DNA from: Bacteroidales bacterium
Lineage (GTDB): Bacteria; Bacteroidota; Bacteroidia; Bacteroidales; JAIOZK01
NCBI GenBank assembly: GCA_021738625.1
Contig: JAIPBS010000001.1
Span: 186,001 to 250,000, forward strand
Direction of reading: 5' to 3'
Length of the DNA: 64,000 bases
A model generated the notes under the pieces. The model saw only the letters and a program-made list of their open reading frames with translations, did not search any database and was not told where the DNA came from. The translations under genes and the position numbers were made by a program. Each line of letters opens with the position of its first letter. Within the stretch, counting starts at the first letter, position 1. Shown in pieces: positions 18,972-27,650 of this stretch.

Positions 18972-19652
18972 ATGCTGAATACCATTTTATTACAGGCCAA
19001 CGACGTGGTTGGCGGAGAAGAAGGGGAAATGTCCCTGTCGGTACTCGACCTGGCGATCAAGGGAGGATGGATTATCGCAATCCTTGCACTGCTCAGTTTC
19101 ATTGCAGTATATATCTTCGTCGAAAGGTTTTTGATCATCAACAAGGCCACTAAAGAAGACCGGAATTTCATGAACAACATACGGGATTTTATCCAGAAAG
19201 GGCAGGTCGACTCGGCCCGGGCCATGTGCAAAAGCAACCCCTCGCCCATCGCCCGTATGATCGAAAAAGGACTCAGTCGTATCGGCAGACCCCTGAACGA
19301 TATCAATGCAGCCATCGAAAATGTGGGAAAGCTTGAAGTTTCGAGGCTGGAGAAAAACCTTGCCGGACTGGCCACCATTGCTGGGGCCGCTCCCATGCTG
19401 GGTTTTCTGGGAACGGTAATCGGTATGATCATTGCATTTTATGAAATGTCCAGAGCCAGCAACACCATCGACATCAACATGCTTTCTACCGGGATCTACC
19501 AGGCTATGGTAACTACCGTTGCAGGTCTGATCGTGGGTATTGTGGCTTATGTAATGTACAACATCTTGGTTTCAAAAGTTGAAAAGCTGGTTTTCAAACT
19601 CGAGGCAAGGGCCACGGAATTTATGGACCTGTTGCATGAACCGGCAAAATAA
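18972..19652 (+). CDS. exbB: MotA/TolQ/ExbB proton channel family protein
   Basis: 226 residues with three membrane helices: an N-terminal one (WIIAILALLSFIAVYIFVER) and two in the C-terminal half (AGAAPMLGFLGTVIGMIIAF and the helix after GIYQAMVTT). LGTVIGM and the conserved Thr/Pro positions are those of ExbB. With the next two genes it forms an ExbB-ExbD-TonB energy-transducing complex of the inner membrane, passing proton-motive force to outer-membrane TonB-dependent receptors. The spacing of 8 bases to exbD supports a single operon. Confidence 0.9.
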   Translation: MLNTILLQANDVVGGEEGEMSLSVLDLAIKGGWIIAILALLSFIAVYIFVERFLIINKATKEDRNFMNNIRDFIQKGQVDSARAMCKSNPSPIARMIEKGLSRIGRPLNDINAAIENVGKLEVSRLEKNLAGLATIAGAAPMLGFLGTVIGMIIAFYEMSRASNTIDINMLSTGIYQAMVTTVAGLIVGIVAYVMYNILVSKVEKLVFKLEARATEFMDLLHEPAK

Positions 19653-19660
19653 AACAGGCT

Positions 19661-20074
19661 ATGGCTATTCAAACAAGAAATAAAAGAAGCATACAATTCA
19701 GCATGGCCGGCATGTCGGACCTGGTATTTTTGCTGTTGATCTTTTTCATGCTAACATCCACCCTGATCGCCCCCACCATTATTAACCTGAACCTGCCGGA
19801 GAGCAGAAGCGAATCACGATCAAGGCAAACGGTTACGGTTTATGTGCTGGGAGATCAAAGGTATTTTGTTGAAAAAGAATCGGTGAATGCAGATATGCTA
19901 TATACCAGTATCGCACGCAAACTCGGGGCAACCCCAAGCGGTTCTGTGGTGATCCGTTCCAACAAGGACGCCCAGGTGCAGAGCATCGTAAATGTGATTG
20001 ATGCGGTGAATTCGATTAACAGGGATGAAGGGAAAAAACACAAAGTCGTGCTTGCTACTTCACCAAAGAATTAA
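19661..20074 (+). CDS. exbD: ExbD/TolR family biopolymer transport protein
   Basis: 137 residues. A single N-terminal membrane helix with the proton-carrying Asp in GMSDLVFLLLIFFMLTSTLI (Asp at about residue 20) is followed by a periplasmic ExbD/TolR domain (VVIRSNKDAQVQSIVNVIDA). It is the middle subunit of the exbB-exbD-tonB operon, and its stop codon directly abuts the tonB ATG. Confidence 0.9.
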   Translation: MAIQTRNKRSIQFSMAGMSDLVFLLLIFFMLTSTLIAPTIINLNLPESRSESRSRQTVTVYVLGDQRYFVEKESVNADMLYTSIARKLGATPSGSVVIRSNKDAQVQSIVNVIDAVNSINRDEGKKHKVVLATSPKN

Positions 20075-21007
20075 ATGGAGTTTAAAAAAGAAAAAATAAA
20101 AGGCGCTGTCGCAACCGTGATAATTCATGGCTTGCTCTTGCTTTTGCTAATCCTGATCGGGCTTTCCCTGCCGGAAAGCCCGCAGGCGGGTGGCGTGGAA
20201 GTTGACCTGGGCTATACGGATTATGGAAGGAATATCGATAAGGAAAACAACCAGGCCGCAGCATCAACTCCAACCACACCCCCAACGCAGGAAGACCTAA
20301 AACCTGAGACGGAAGACGTGGCCGAACAGGAAACCGAAGAAGCCGAAGTGGAGAAAGTTCAGGAAGAAGATGTGATCACACAGGATATCGAAAACGCCCC
20401 TGCAGTTGATGATCCCGAGGAGGAAAATGAAGCGGAATCCGTGCCGGATGAAAATAAAATAAAAGAACAGAAAGATAAAGAGCAAAAAGAAAAGCAACAG
20501 GAACAACAACAGGTTCAGGAGCAGGAAGAGCAAGCCAAGGAAACACCCGAGGAAACAGAACCCGAGCAACCAAAAATAAAAGAAAAATCCCTTTACAAAG
20601 GACCGGTCAGCGATAAAGAAACAGGCGAAAGCGGTGGTGATGATGAACGGGCCGGCGACCCCGGCAAACCCAACGGCACACCGGGAGCCGAAAATGAAGA
20701 CGGCAAAGGCGGCAGTGGCGACGGCTTTGATGTGAACCTGGGTGACGGCAGAGGCTACCAGAATATTCCACTGCCCATATACAACAGCGATGATCAGGGC
20801 AAGATCGTAGTAAAGATTTCTGTAGACCGCGACGGCCGCGTGGTGAACGCCATCGCCGGCGCTCAAGGCACTACCAACACCGACTCGGAATTGTGGAAAC
20901 AGGCAGAGCAGGCTGCCCTACGCGCCAAGTTCGATTCCGAAACCGATCCCTCAAAACCCGAGATACAACAGGGAACAATTACCTATTTCTTTATTAAGAT
21001 GAAGTAG
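20075..21007 (+). CDS. tonB: Energy transducer TonB-like protein
   Basis: 310 residues. An N-terminal membrane helix (VATVIIHGLLLLLLILIGL) is followed by a long low-complexity linker very rich in Glu, Gln and Lys (about residues 60-190), then a Gly/Asp-rich stretch and a TonB-type C-terminal domain beginning GKIVVKISVDRDGRVVNAI and ending GTITYFFIKMK. The periplasm-spanning linker and the exbBD context identify it as the TonB of this operon. Unusually, the linker is Glu/Gln/Lys-rich rather than Pro/Lys-rich. Confidence 0.85.
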   Translation: MEFKKEKIKGAVATVIIHGLLLLLLILIGLSLPESPQAGGVEVDLGYTDYGRNIDKENNQAAASTPTTPPTQEDLKPETEDVAEQETEEAEVEKVQEEDVITQDIENAPAVDDPEEENEAESVPDENKIKEQKDKEQKEKQQEQQQVQEQEEQAKETPEETEPEQPKIKEKSLYKGPVSDKETGESGGDDERAGDPGKPNGTPGAENEDGKGGSGDGFDVNLGDGRGYQNIPLPIYNSDDQGKIVVKISVDRDGRVVNAIAGAQGTTNTDSELWKQAEQAALRAKFDSETDPSKPEIQQGTITYFFIKMK

Positions 21008-21235
21008 CAACATTACTCCGATAATAAGGTAGCAGGTAGCGCCGCATCACTCCAACACTTCAGCACTCCATATGACCGGTATTTTGTTTTTTTTCCATAT
21101 ACCTTCATACCCCTATGCCTAAATACCCTGTTCCAAACCACCACTGCCAATACGGTTATTTGATCAGTTAACAGAAAAAGACCCCAATTTCAACTTTCAA
21201 CTTTCCTAAATACCCTCCCTTTCACAGATTTCCCT

Positions 21236-21243
21236 TATTTTTG
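21236..21243 (+). promoter_or_regulatory. TAnnTTTG box before wecB
   Basis: TATTTTTG, 23 bases before the wecB ATG, in the 259-base gap after tonB. That gap also contains a short CAACTTT tandem but no other visible element. Confidence 0.4.
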
Positions 21244-21266
21244 TTTTATTTAAGCAAACCATCAAT

Positions 21267-22424
21267 ATGATCCATATTGCAAGCGTCATCGGTGCCCGCC
21301 CGCAGATCATTAAAGCAGCTGCCATAAGCCGGGCCATCAAAGATAAATTCCCCGACAAGATCAGGGAAACAATCGTGCACACCGGACAGCACTACGACGA
21401 TAATATGTCGCAGGTTTTTATAGACGAGCTGGGTATTCCAAAACCCGACCTCAACCTCGATGTTCGATCAGCAAGACATGGCGTGCAAACCTCGCGCATG
21501 ATCGAAGGCATTGAAGATTTTCTACTGGACAACCGGCCCGACATGCTGATCCTCTATGGCGACACCAACAGTACGCTGGCCGGATCGGTGGCAGCCTCCA
21601 AGCAACACATTCCTGTTGCACATGTTGAAGCCGGCCTCAGGTCGTTCAACAAAAGCATGCCCGAAGAGATCAACCGCATCCTTTGCGACCACTGCTCCAC
21701 CCTTTTGTTCTCACCCACTAAGACAGGTTACAGCAACCTGTTGCGCGAAGGTTTCAAGCCTGATAACGAACCGCCATATAGCATCGACAAGCCGGGTATT
21801 TTTCACTGCGGGGATGTGATGTACGACAATTCGCTATACTTTTCTGAAATCGCTGAAGAAAAATCCGATATCCTGAACAAGCTGGAACTTGAGCAGGGAA
21901 AATATATCCTGGCCACCATTCACCGCGACAACAATACCGATGAACCCAAAAGGCTGAGTGCGATTTTCACCGCCATGCATAAAATCGCCGAAAACAACGA
22001 CCTCCGGATCGTGATCCCGCTACACCCCAGAACTGCCAACCTGCTGGAAGAAAACCTCAGGAAAGGGCTTTTCCAAAAGATAGAAAACAGCGGCAACATC
22101 CATATCATCCAGCCTGTTTCCTTCCTGGACATGATCAAACTGGAGAAAAATACCCGGATGGTGATGACCGACTCGGGTGGCGTGCAGAAAGAAGCTTACT
22201 TCTTTGAAAAACCATGCATCATTCTCAGATCAGAAACCGAATGGAAAGAGATTGTTGAAAACAAAACCGCCATTGTGACCGATGTAATCGAAAAGAACAT
22301 TCTGGATGCCTACAAACATTTTACAAAACAGGAAGGTATGATCTATCCGTCCATTTTCGGAGATGGCACTGCTGCTGAATTTATTTGTGAAGAGATCTTA
22401 AAAACCGCTAAACAGAAGAAATAA
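21267..22424 (+). CDS. wecB: UDP-N-acetylglucosamine 2-epimerase (non-hydrolysing)
   Basis: 385 residues. Family motifs are GARPQIIKAAAISRAI, HTGQHYDDNMSQVFIDEL, YGDTNSTLAGSVAASK, HVEAGLRSFNKSMPEEINR and TDSGGVQKEAYFF. The enzyme interconverts UDP-GlcNAc and UDP-ManNAc in the cytoplasm, feeding surface polysaccharide synthesis. No other polysaccharide genes are adjacent. It is followed after 6 bases by the ferritin-VIT1 gene, so the two are co-transcribed although no functional link is evident. Confidence 0.93.
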   Translation: MIHIASVIGARPQIIKAAAISRAIKDKFPDKIRETIVHTGQHYDDNMSQVFIDELGIPKPDLNLDVRSARHGVQTSRMIEGIEDFLLDNRPDMLILYGDTNSTLAGSVAASKQHIPVAHVEAGLRSFNKSMPEEINRILCDHCSTLLFSPTKTGYSNLLREGFKPDNEPPYSIDKPGIFHCGDVMYDNSLYFSEIAEEKSDILNKLELEQGKYILATIHRDNNTDEPKRLSAIFTAMHKIAENNDLRIVIPLHPRTANLLEENLRKGLFQKIENSGNIHIIQPVSFLDMIKLEKNTRMVMTDSGGVQKEAYFFEKPCIILRSETEWKEIVENKTAIVTDVIEKNILDAYKHFTKQEGMIYPSIFGDGTAAEFICEEILKTAKQKK

Positions 22425-22430
22425 AACAGA

Positions 22431-23306
22431 ATGCAGGAATTTGATCAACAAACGCTAAGTAAGATAATCAACTCACAGAAAAACGAGATCACCGAATATC
22501 ACGTCTATAAAAAAATCGCTAAGCGTACCAAAGACAAAAAAAACAGGGAAGTACTATTAAAAATTGCCGAAGAAGAAAAATCGCATTGCGACTATTTTAA
22601 ATCAAAAAGCGGTAGGGATGTAAAACCCTCCCGCTGGACAATATTCAAGTTCAACTGGATCATCAGGTTTTTGGGCATCACCTTTGGTTTGCGCTTGATG
22701 GAAAGAGGCGAAGGCAATGCCCAGCAAACCTATGCAGAGCTTAGCGAGAAACTGCCCGATATCAACCCGATCATCAGCGATGAAAATAATCATGAAGATG
22801 AATTGCTCCAACTGCTTCGGGAAGAAAAGCTGGATTATGTGGATTCTATCGTACTCGGCCTGAACGACGCCCTGGTGGAACTAACAGGCGCCCTGGCAGG
22901 CCTGTCGCTGGCTTTGCAGAATACCAGGTTGATTGCTGTGGTCGGACTGGTCACTGGCATCGCAGCGGCCCTGTCGATGGGAAGCTCGGAGTATCTTTCT
23001 AAAAAATCGGAAGAAGAGGACAACAACCCATTGAAGTCTTCCATTTATACCGGGCTGGCTTACCTGATCACAGTAATTATCCTGATCCTTCCATTTTTGT
23101 TTTTCACCAGTTATATTATGGCCGTTGGATTGACACTGGTTGCAGCTATCCTGATCATTTTTTTATTCAACTACTATATTGCAGTAGCCAAAGACCTTTC
23201 TTTCAAAAGCCGCTTTGCCGAAATGGCCATCATCAGTCTGAGTGTGTCAGCCGTAAGCTTCGGCATCGGATATCTGATCAGGGAGGTGTTTGGGGTTGAT
23301 GTATAA
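22431..23306 (+). CDS. Ferritin-like/VIT1 fusion membrane protein (MbfA-like iron exporter)
   Basis: 291 residues in two parts. Residues 1 to about 110 form a rubrerythrin/ferritin-like helical domain with metal-ligand Glu and His residues (KNEITEYHVYKKIAK, then KIAEEEKSHCDYF). From about 135 it is a VIT1/CCC1 transporter domain with the typical DSIVLGLNDALVELTGALAG and ALSMGSSEYLSKKSEEED motifs and about five membrane helices. This domain order is that of erythrin-VIT1/MbfA proteins, which export iron and limit oxidative stress. Function here is by family; specific metal preference is not shown. Confidence 0.85.
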   Translation: MQEFDQQTLSKIINSQKNEITEYHVYKKIAKRTKDKKNREVLLKIAEEEKSHCDYFKSKSGRDVKPSRWTIFKFNWIIRFLGITFGLRLMERGEGNAQQTYAELSEKLPDINPIISDENNHEDELLQLLREEKLDYVDSIVLGLNDALVELTGALAGLSLALQNTRLIAVVGLVTGIAAALSMGSSEYLSKKSEEEDNNPLKSSIYTGLAYLITVIILILPFLFFTSYIMAVGLTLVAAILIIFLFNYYIAVAKDLSFKSRFAEMAIISLSVSAVSFGIGYLIREVFGVDV

Positions 23307-23377
23307 AGAATAACCAAAATCTTTTTAGCGTTAATTAAAATTGAAATCAGGTAAATCATGCATAAATAATTTTTAAA

Positions 23378-25648
23378 ATGAATATTAAGAAATTTTCGCT
23401 GATCTTGTTTTTGCTCTTATCCATAGGGGTTTGCTCCCTTATTGCACAAACGGAGCAAGATTCATCACTCTTAACCATCGATAGGATTTTCGCCTCGAAA
23501 GAATTCAGACAGGATCATCAACCACCTGTTCAATGGATTGAAAACGGAAAAGCATATTTAATTATTGAAACTTCCGAAAAGGTTAAGGACGCCAAAGAGC
23601 TGGTGCGTTATGAAAGCAAAACCCAGGAAAAAAGCATTTTTATTTCTGCCGAAGAACTCATCCCCGAGGGCAAAGACGAACCCATCGCGATCGAGGACTT
23701 TTCGCTCTCACCTGATGGCAGCAAGGTACTGATCTTTAACAACTCCTCCCGGGTTTGGAGATCCAACACCAAAGGCGACTACTGGGTGTATGACCTGACG
23801 GATGGCAGCCTGCAGCAGATCGGCAAAAGCTTTTCATCATCCAGTCTGATGTTCGCCAAGTTTTCGGGCGACAATCAATATGTGGCTTATGTGCACGACT
23901 TCAATGTTTACAGGGAAAATTTCAATACTGGTGAAGTAACCCGGCTTACCTTCGACGGCAATGGTGACATCATAAACGGCACCTTCGACTGGGTGTATGA
24001 AGAAGAATTCGGTTGCCGCGATGGTTTCCGCTGGAGTCCGCAGGCCACGCAGATTGCTTTCTGGCAGCTGGACGCCTCTGATATCGGCACCTTTTACATG
24101 ATCAACAATACTGACTCGGTTTACAGCAAACTGATCCCCCTGCAATATCCCAAGGCCGGACAGGATCCTTCCCCGGCAAAAGTCGGGATCATCAAGCTGG
24201 AAAACAAAAAGATCGAATGGATTTCACTGCCCGGTGATCCCAAACAGAATTACATCCCCGCCATGCAATGGGTAAATGAAAACCTTTTACTGATCCAGCA
24301 GCTCAACAGGAAACAGAATCTTTTAACAGTTTGGGGGTACAATCCTATTAATCAAGATCTGAATCAGATTTATACCGAGAAGGAAGATACCTGGGTGGAT
24401 ATTAACTATCCGGATGTGACCGCAAACAATTGGGGTAAGAATGACCTTTTACTAACGGACGAAAACAGGGCTTTCCTGAGGATGACAGAAACTGGTGACT
24501 GGCGACATGTATATAAGGTCGACATCGAAACGGGTGATCAAACACTGATCACCCCTGTGGATTTTGATGTGGCCACTCTTTACATAATCACACCCAAATA
24601 TCTTTACTTCAATGCCTCACCCGAAAACACAACGCAGCGATACCTTTACCGTATCGATCTGATAGGGAAAGGCAAACTTGAAAAAATCACAATTGCCGAA
24701 TTCAGCGGGATCAACAATTACAATATCTCACCCGACGGCAAATACGCCCTGCACATCCATACGGCAGCACTTCAGCCCAGGACGGTGAGGCTGATCAGCT
24801 TACCGGACCATAAAACCATAACAACCCTTGTCGATAACCGGGCCTTTAAAAACAAGCTTGAAGAAATTCAAATGCCCGAAGTCGAATTTTTCCGGGTTAC
24901 CACTGATGAAGGCATCACCATCGACGGCAGGATGATCAAACCCATCGGCTTTGATCCCGGTCAAAGTTATCCTGTTTTGTTTCATGTTTATGGCGAGCCC
25001 TGGAGCCAGGTAGCCACCGACAGCTGGATCGGCATGTGGAACATTATGATGGCTCAGAAAGGTTTCATCATCATTGATATGGACAACCGTGGAACCCCAT
25101 GCCTAAACGGGAGTGACTGGCGCAAAAGTATTTACAGGAAAATCGGCCGCATCAACAGCCGCGACCAGGCCCTGGCCGCTAAAAAAGTCCTTAAATGGGA
25201 TTTTATCGATCCTGATCGCGTAAGCGTATGGGGCTGGAGCGGCGGGGGTTCCATGACCCTCAACCTGATGTTCCGGTATCCTGAGGTTTATAAGACGGGT
25301 ATGGCAGTGGCGCCCGTTTCCAACCAGTTGATCTACGATAATATCTACCAGGAAAGATACATGGGCCTGCTACAGGAAAACAAGGAAGATTTTATTGCCG
25401 GATCGCCCATCACTTATTCAGGTGGTCTGGAAGGCAACCTGCTCATTATTCACGGAACCGGCGACGACAATGTGCATTATCAAAGCACCGAAATGCTGGT
25501 GGATGAGCTGATCAGACAAAACAAGCAATTCGACCTGATGGCTTACCCCAATCGCTCACATGGTATCTATGAAGGAAAAAATACAAGGAGGCATCTATAT
25601 ACTTTGTTGACAGATTACCTGATAGAACATAATTTTCGAACTGATTAA
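23378..25648 (+). CDS. Dipeptidyl-peptidase IV (S9B prolyl oligopeptidase family)
   Basis: 756 residues with a signal peptide ending LIAQ|TE. An N-terminal beta-propeller (WVYDLTDGSLQQIGK, FDWVYEEEFGCRDGFRWSP) is followed by an alpha/beta hydrolase domain. The Glu pair in FDWVYEEEF is the substrate N-terminus anchor of DPP IV. The catalytic Ser lies in WGWSGGGSM (about residue 621), the Asp in HGTGDDNVHY and the His in NRSHGIYEG. It removes X-Pro dipeptides from peptides in the periplasm. It stands 71 bases after the ferritin-VIT1 gene. Confidence 0.94.
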   Translation: MNIKKFSLILFLLLSIGVCSLIAQTEQDSSLLTIDRIFASKEFRQDHQPPVQWIENGKAYLIIETSEKVKDAKELVRYESKTQEKSIFISAEELIPEGKDEPIAIEDFSLSPDGSKVLIFNNSSRVWRSNTKGDYWVYDLTDGSLQQIGKSFSSSSLMFAKFSGDNQYVAYVHDFNVYRENFNTGEVTRLTFDGNGDIINGTFDWVYEEEFGCRDGFRWSPQATQIAFWQLDASDIGTFYMINNTDSVYSKLIPLQYPKAGQDPSPAKVGIIKLENKKIEWISLPGDPKQNYIPAMQWVNENLLLIQQLNRKQNLLTVWGYNPINQDLNQIYTEKEDTWVDINYPDVTANNWGKNDLLLTDENRAFLRMTETGDWRHVYKVDIETGDQTLITPVDFDVATLYIITPKYLYFNASPENTTQRYLYRIDLIGKGKLEKITIAEFSGINNYNISPDGKYALHIHTAALQPRTVRLISLPDHKTITTLVDNRAFKNKLEEIQMPEVEFFRVTTDEGITIDGRMIKPIGFDPGQSYPVLFHVYGEPWSQVATDSWIGMWNIMMAQKGFIIIDMDNRGTPCLNGSDWRKSIYRKIGRINSRDQALAAKKVLKWDFIDPDRVSVWGWSGGGSMTLNLMFRYPEVYKTGMAVAPVSNQLIYDNIYQERYMGLLQENKEDFIAGSPITYSGGLEGNLLIIHGTGDDNVHYQSTEMLVDELIRQNKQFDLMAYPNRSHGIYEGKNTRRHLYTLLTDYLIEHNFRTD

Positions 25649-25694
25649 GTTTATCCAACATATACCTTTGATTATCTGTACATTAATTATCTCA

Positions 25695-25730
25695 TGTTTA
25701 ATTATTAAACATCTGTTTAATAATTAAACA
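25695..25730. promoter_or_regulatory. 16-bp inverted repeat, palindrome 1 of 4 upstream of the redox operon
   Basis: TGTTTAATTATTAAAC, a four-base spacer ATCT, then its exact reverse complement. Each arm is itself nearly palindromic. It is AT-only in its core and has no T-tract after it, so it looks more like a protein-binding site than a terminator. Confidence 0.6.
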
Positions 25731-25773
25731 CTTTGCATAATAGGCTTTTATACAGACATTTAAACCCCAAATT

Positions 25774-25808
25774 GATAATATGTGTTGATTTTATCAACAC
25801 ATATTATC
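25774..25808. promoter_or_regulatory. 16-bp inverted repeat, palindrome 2 of 4
   Basis: GATAATATGTGTTGAT, loop TTT, then the exact reverse complement, all 16 pairs matching. It lies 123 bases before the first gene of the redox operon. No following T-run. Confidence 0.65.
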
Positions 25809-25858
25809 TGTTAAATAAACTTACACATTTCCCTATTTAGCTGATTTACTACGCCTTA

Positions 25859-25866
25859 TATTTTTG
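25859..25866 (+). promoter_or_regulatory. TAnnTTTG box before the redox operon
   Basis: TATTTTTG; its last five bases form the left edge of palindrome 3. A TTTAG 18 bases upstream could be a poor -33 element. The leader to the first ATG (25931) would be about 55 bases. Confidence 0.45.
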
Positions 25867-25875
25867 GTACCAAAA
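25862..25875. promoter_or_regulatory. Perfect 14-bp palindrome 3 of 4, overlapping the -7 box
   Basis: TTTTGGTACCAAAA. Overlap with the presumed -7 element and start site is the position expected for a repressor operator. Confidence 0.5.
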
Positions 25876-25884
25876 TTGAAACAA

Positions 25885-25898
25885 CACGTTTAAACGTG
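25885..25898. promoter_or_regulatory. Perfect 14-bp palindrome 4 of 4, just downstream of the presumed start
   Basis: CACGTTTAAACGTG, 32 bases before the first ATG. Its centre is about 23 bases from that of palindrome 3, roughly two helical turns, so one regulator could occupy both on the same face. Confidence 0.5.
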
Positions 25899-25930
25899 AT
25901 CAGCATTTCGATGATAAAACAATTTATGTC

Positions 25931-27619
25931 ATGAAAACAAAGATCTTTACCTTCATAATTCTTTCATCTCTCATTTCACCGGGTATCATTGCCCAGGAAT
26001 CGCATAAGAAAACAGCAGGTTCAAAATCTCACACCATTAACATTGTCTGCATGCCTGTCTTGCAGAACCTGGCAAATGCATGGACGGTTTGTTATTGTGA
26101 TCAGCATCCGGACATGGATGTCCAACTGATTCCTGCTTCAGTTAATAATATACCGGAAAAATTGAAGCAAAAGGATGAATTATGCCTGATCACCGAATCA
26201 TGCTATAAAAATCTGAGCCAAGGATCTTTAATCGCATTACCTGTAGGGCGTAGCATTGTTGTACCTGTGATCAATGTTGAAAACCCGGCTGCAGAACAGA
26301 TTTTTAAAAATGGCGTACCTGCGGAAGTGCTTTGCAATTTACTTAAAGACGATAAAAAAACCGGATGGAATGAATTTTTGGAAACCGAACAATATATTCC
26401 GGTTCATTATTATGGAATTCGGGATGAGATTGCCAGTAAATGCATTTCTGAATTTTTGAAAGAGGATATCTCAGCTCATAAAGTTGCTGACAACAAGCAG
26501 GAACTACTGGCTGCTTTGCAAAAGGACAAGTATGCGATTGCTTTTTGCAAACTGACAGATATTATGGATATGCAAAACCATGCAATTCTGAGTAATTTAC
26601 ATATTCTCCCAATCGATAGAAACAGCAATGGCAAAATTGACTATTTCGAGGACTTTTATAGTGCCCTTAGTGATTTCACCAGAGCGGTTTGGATAGGTAA
26701 ATATCCGCCTGAGCTCAGCTCGGAGATTTACCTCGTATCAGGTAGCCTGCCGGAAAGTAAACCAACCATCGCTTTCCTTGAATGGGCCAGCACTGGTGGA
26801 CAACAACTCATGGAGGCCAATGGTTTTACAGGGCTCACAAGTAGTGAGCGGGTGGCCAATCTTGAAAAAATATCCGTTCAGGAACCGCTGATGGCAGCAT
26901 CTGTTCAAGACCAAAATAACTTCCTGAGTTTCATACTGATCATTCTGGCTGTATTCATTGTTGCAGCTATTATCCTTCGACTGATTGCTGTAAAGGGAAA
27001 AGAAGTGGGTGAACAGGGAGAAACCGTGGCTCCAATCTATCCGAAAGTCATCAATGAAAGCAACATAACCATTCCTAAAGGTCTTTATTTTGACAAATCC
27101 CACACATGGGCTTTTATGGAGAAGGATGGACTGGTGAAGATAGGTATTGATGATTTTTTACAACATGTAACAGGCAGGATTTCAACCATTAAAATACCTT
27201 CAAAAGGTGAAAAAATAACCAAAAACAGCCAATTGATAAGCTTAACACAGGACGGCAAACAAATCAAAATCCATGCCCCGCTTTCAGGCAGAATAGTAGC
27301 AGTAAATGAAGAAGTCGCCAAAAATCCCGCATTGATAAATTCCTCTCCATATAATGAAGGCTGGTTATATAAAATCGAACCATCAAACTGGCTGCGTGAA
27401 ATACAATTTATGAGAATGGCAGACAAATACAGGGAATGGATCAAAAATGAAATCACGCGCCTCAAAGATTTCCTGGTCCTGTCAGTGAATCTGAAATCGG
27501 AAAATAATCCAGCATTCCAGGAAGGTGGGGAAGTTCTATATGGCGTATTAGAGAAATTCGGTCCAGGGACCTGGGAAGACTTTCAGAAAAATTTTATCGA
27601 CATCTCAGAAATCCGATAA
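25931..27619 (+). CDS. Periplasmic binding domain - membrane helix - GcvH-like domain fusion protein
   Basis: 562 residues. A signal peptide ends IIAQ|ES; residues about 35-315 look like a PstS/type-2 periplasmic binding domain, including an EF-hand-like loop DRNSNGKIDYFE (229-240) and FLEWASTGGQQLMEANGF. One membrane helix follows (about 331-353). Residues 381-487 then form a GcvH (lipoyl carrier)-like domain: GLYFDKSHTWAFMEKDGLVK, IHAPLSGRIVAVNEE, NEGWLYKIEPSNW. The usual lipoyl-Lys position aligns to Gly442, with Lys443 next to it. The C-terminal 75 residues (NEITRLKDFL, EGGEVLYG) match the second GcvH-like protein of the operon. Topology implies a periplasmic ligand domain linked to a cytoplasmic carrier-type domain. 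Ligand and activity are unknown. Confidence 0.75.
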   Translation: MKTKIFTFIILSSLISPGIIAQESHKKTAGSKSHTINIVCMPVLQNLANAWTVCYCDQHPDMDVQLIPASVNNIPEKLKQKDELCLITESCYKNLSQGSLIALPVGRSIVVPVINVENPAAEQIFKNGVPAEVLCNLLKDDKKTGWNEFLETEQYIPVHYYGIRDEIASKCISEFLKEDISAHKVADNKQELLAALQKDKYAIAFCKLTDIMDMQNHAILSNLHILPIDRNSNGKIDYFEDFYSALSDFTRAVWIGKYPPELSSEIYLVSGSLPESKPTIAFLEWASTGGQQLMEANGFTGLTSSERVANLEKISVQEPLMAASVQDQNNFLSFILIILAVFIVAAIILRLIAVKGKEVGEQGETVAPIYPKVINESNITIPKGLYFDKSHTWAFMEKDGLVKIGIDDFLQHVTGRISTIKIPSKGEKITKNSQLISLTQDGKQIKIHAPLSGRIVAVNEEVAKNPALINSSPYNEGWLYKIEPSNWLREIQFMRMADKYREWIKNEITRLKDFLVLSVNLKSENNPAFQEGGEVLYGVLEKFGPGTWEDFQKNFIDISEIR

Positions 27620-27650
27620 TAGTGATATCAACCAAAAAAATCAATGAAAT

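Noticed and set aside
20297-20866. Long minus-strand open frame opposite tonB
   Set aside because: Its hydrophobic Phe/Leu-rich product is the complement of the Glu/Gln/Lys-rich TonB linker.
25649-25930. Possible sigma-54 promoter for the redox operon
   Set aside because: No GG-N10-GC arrangement with TGGCAC/TTGCA-like flanks was found; the NtrC-type regulator may act elsewhere.
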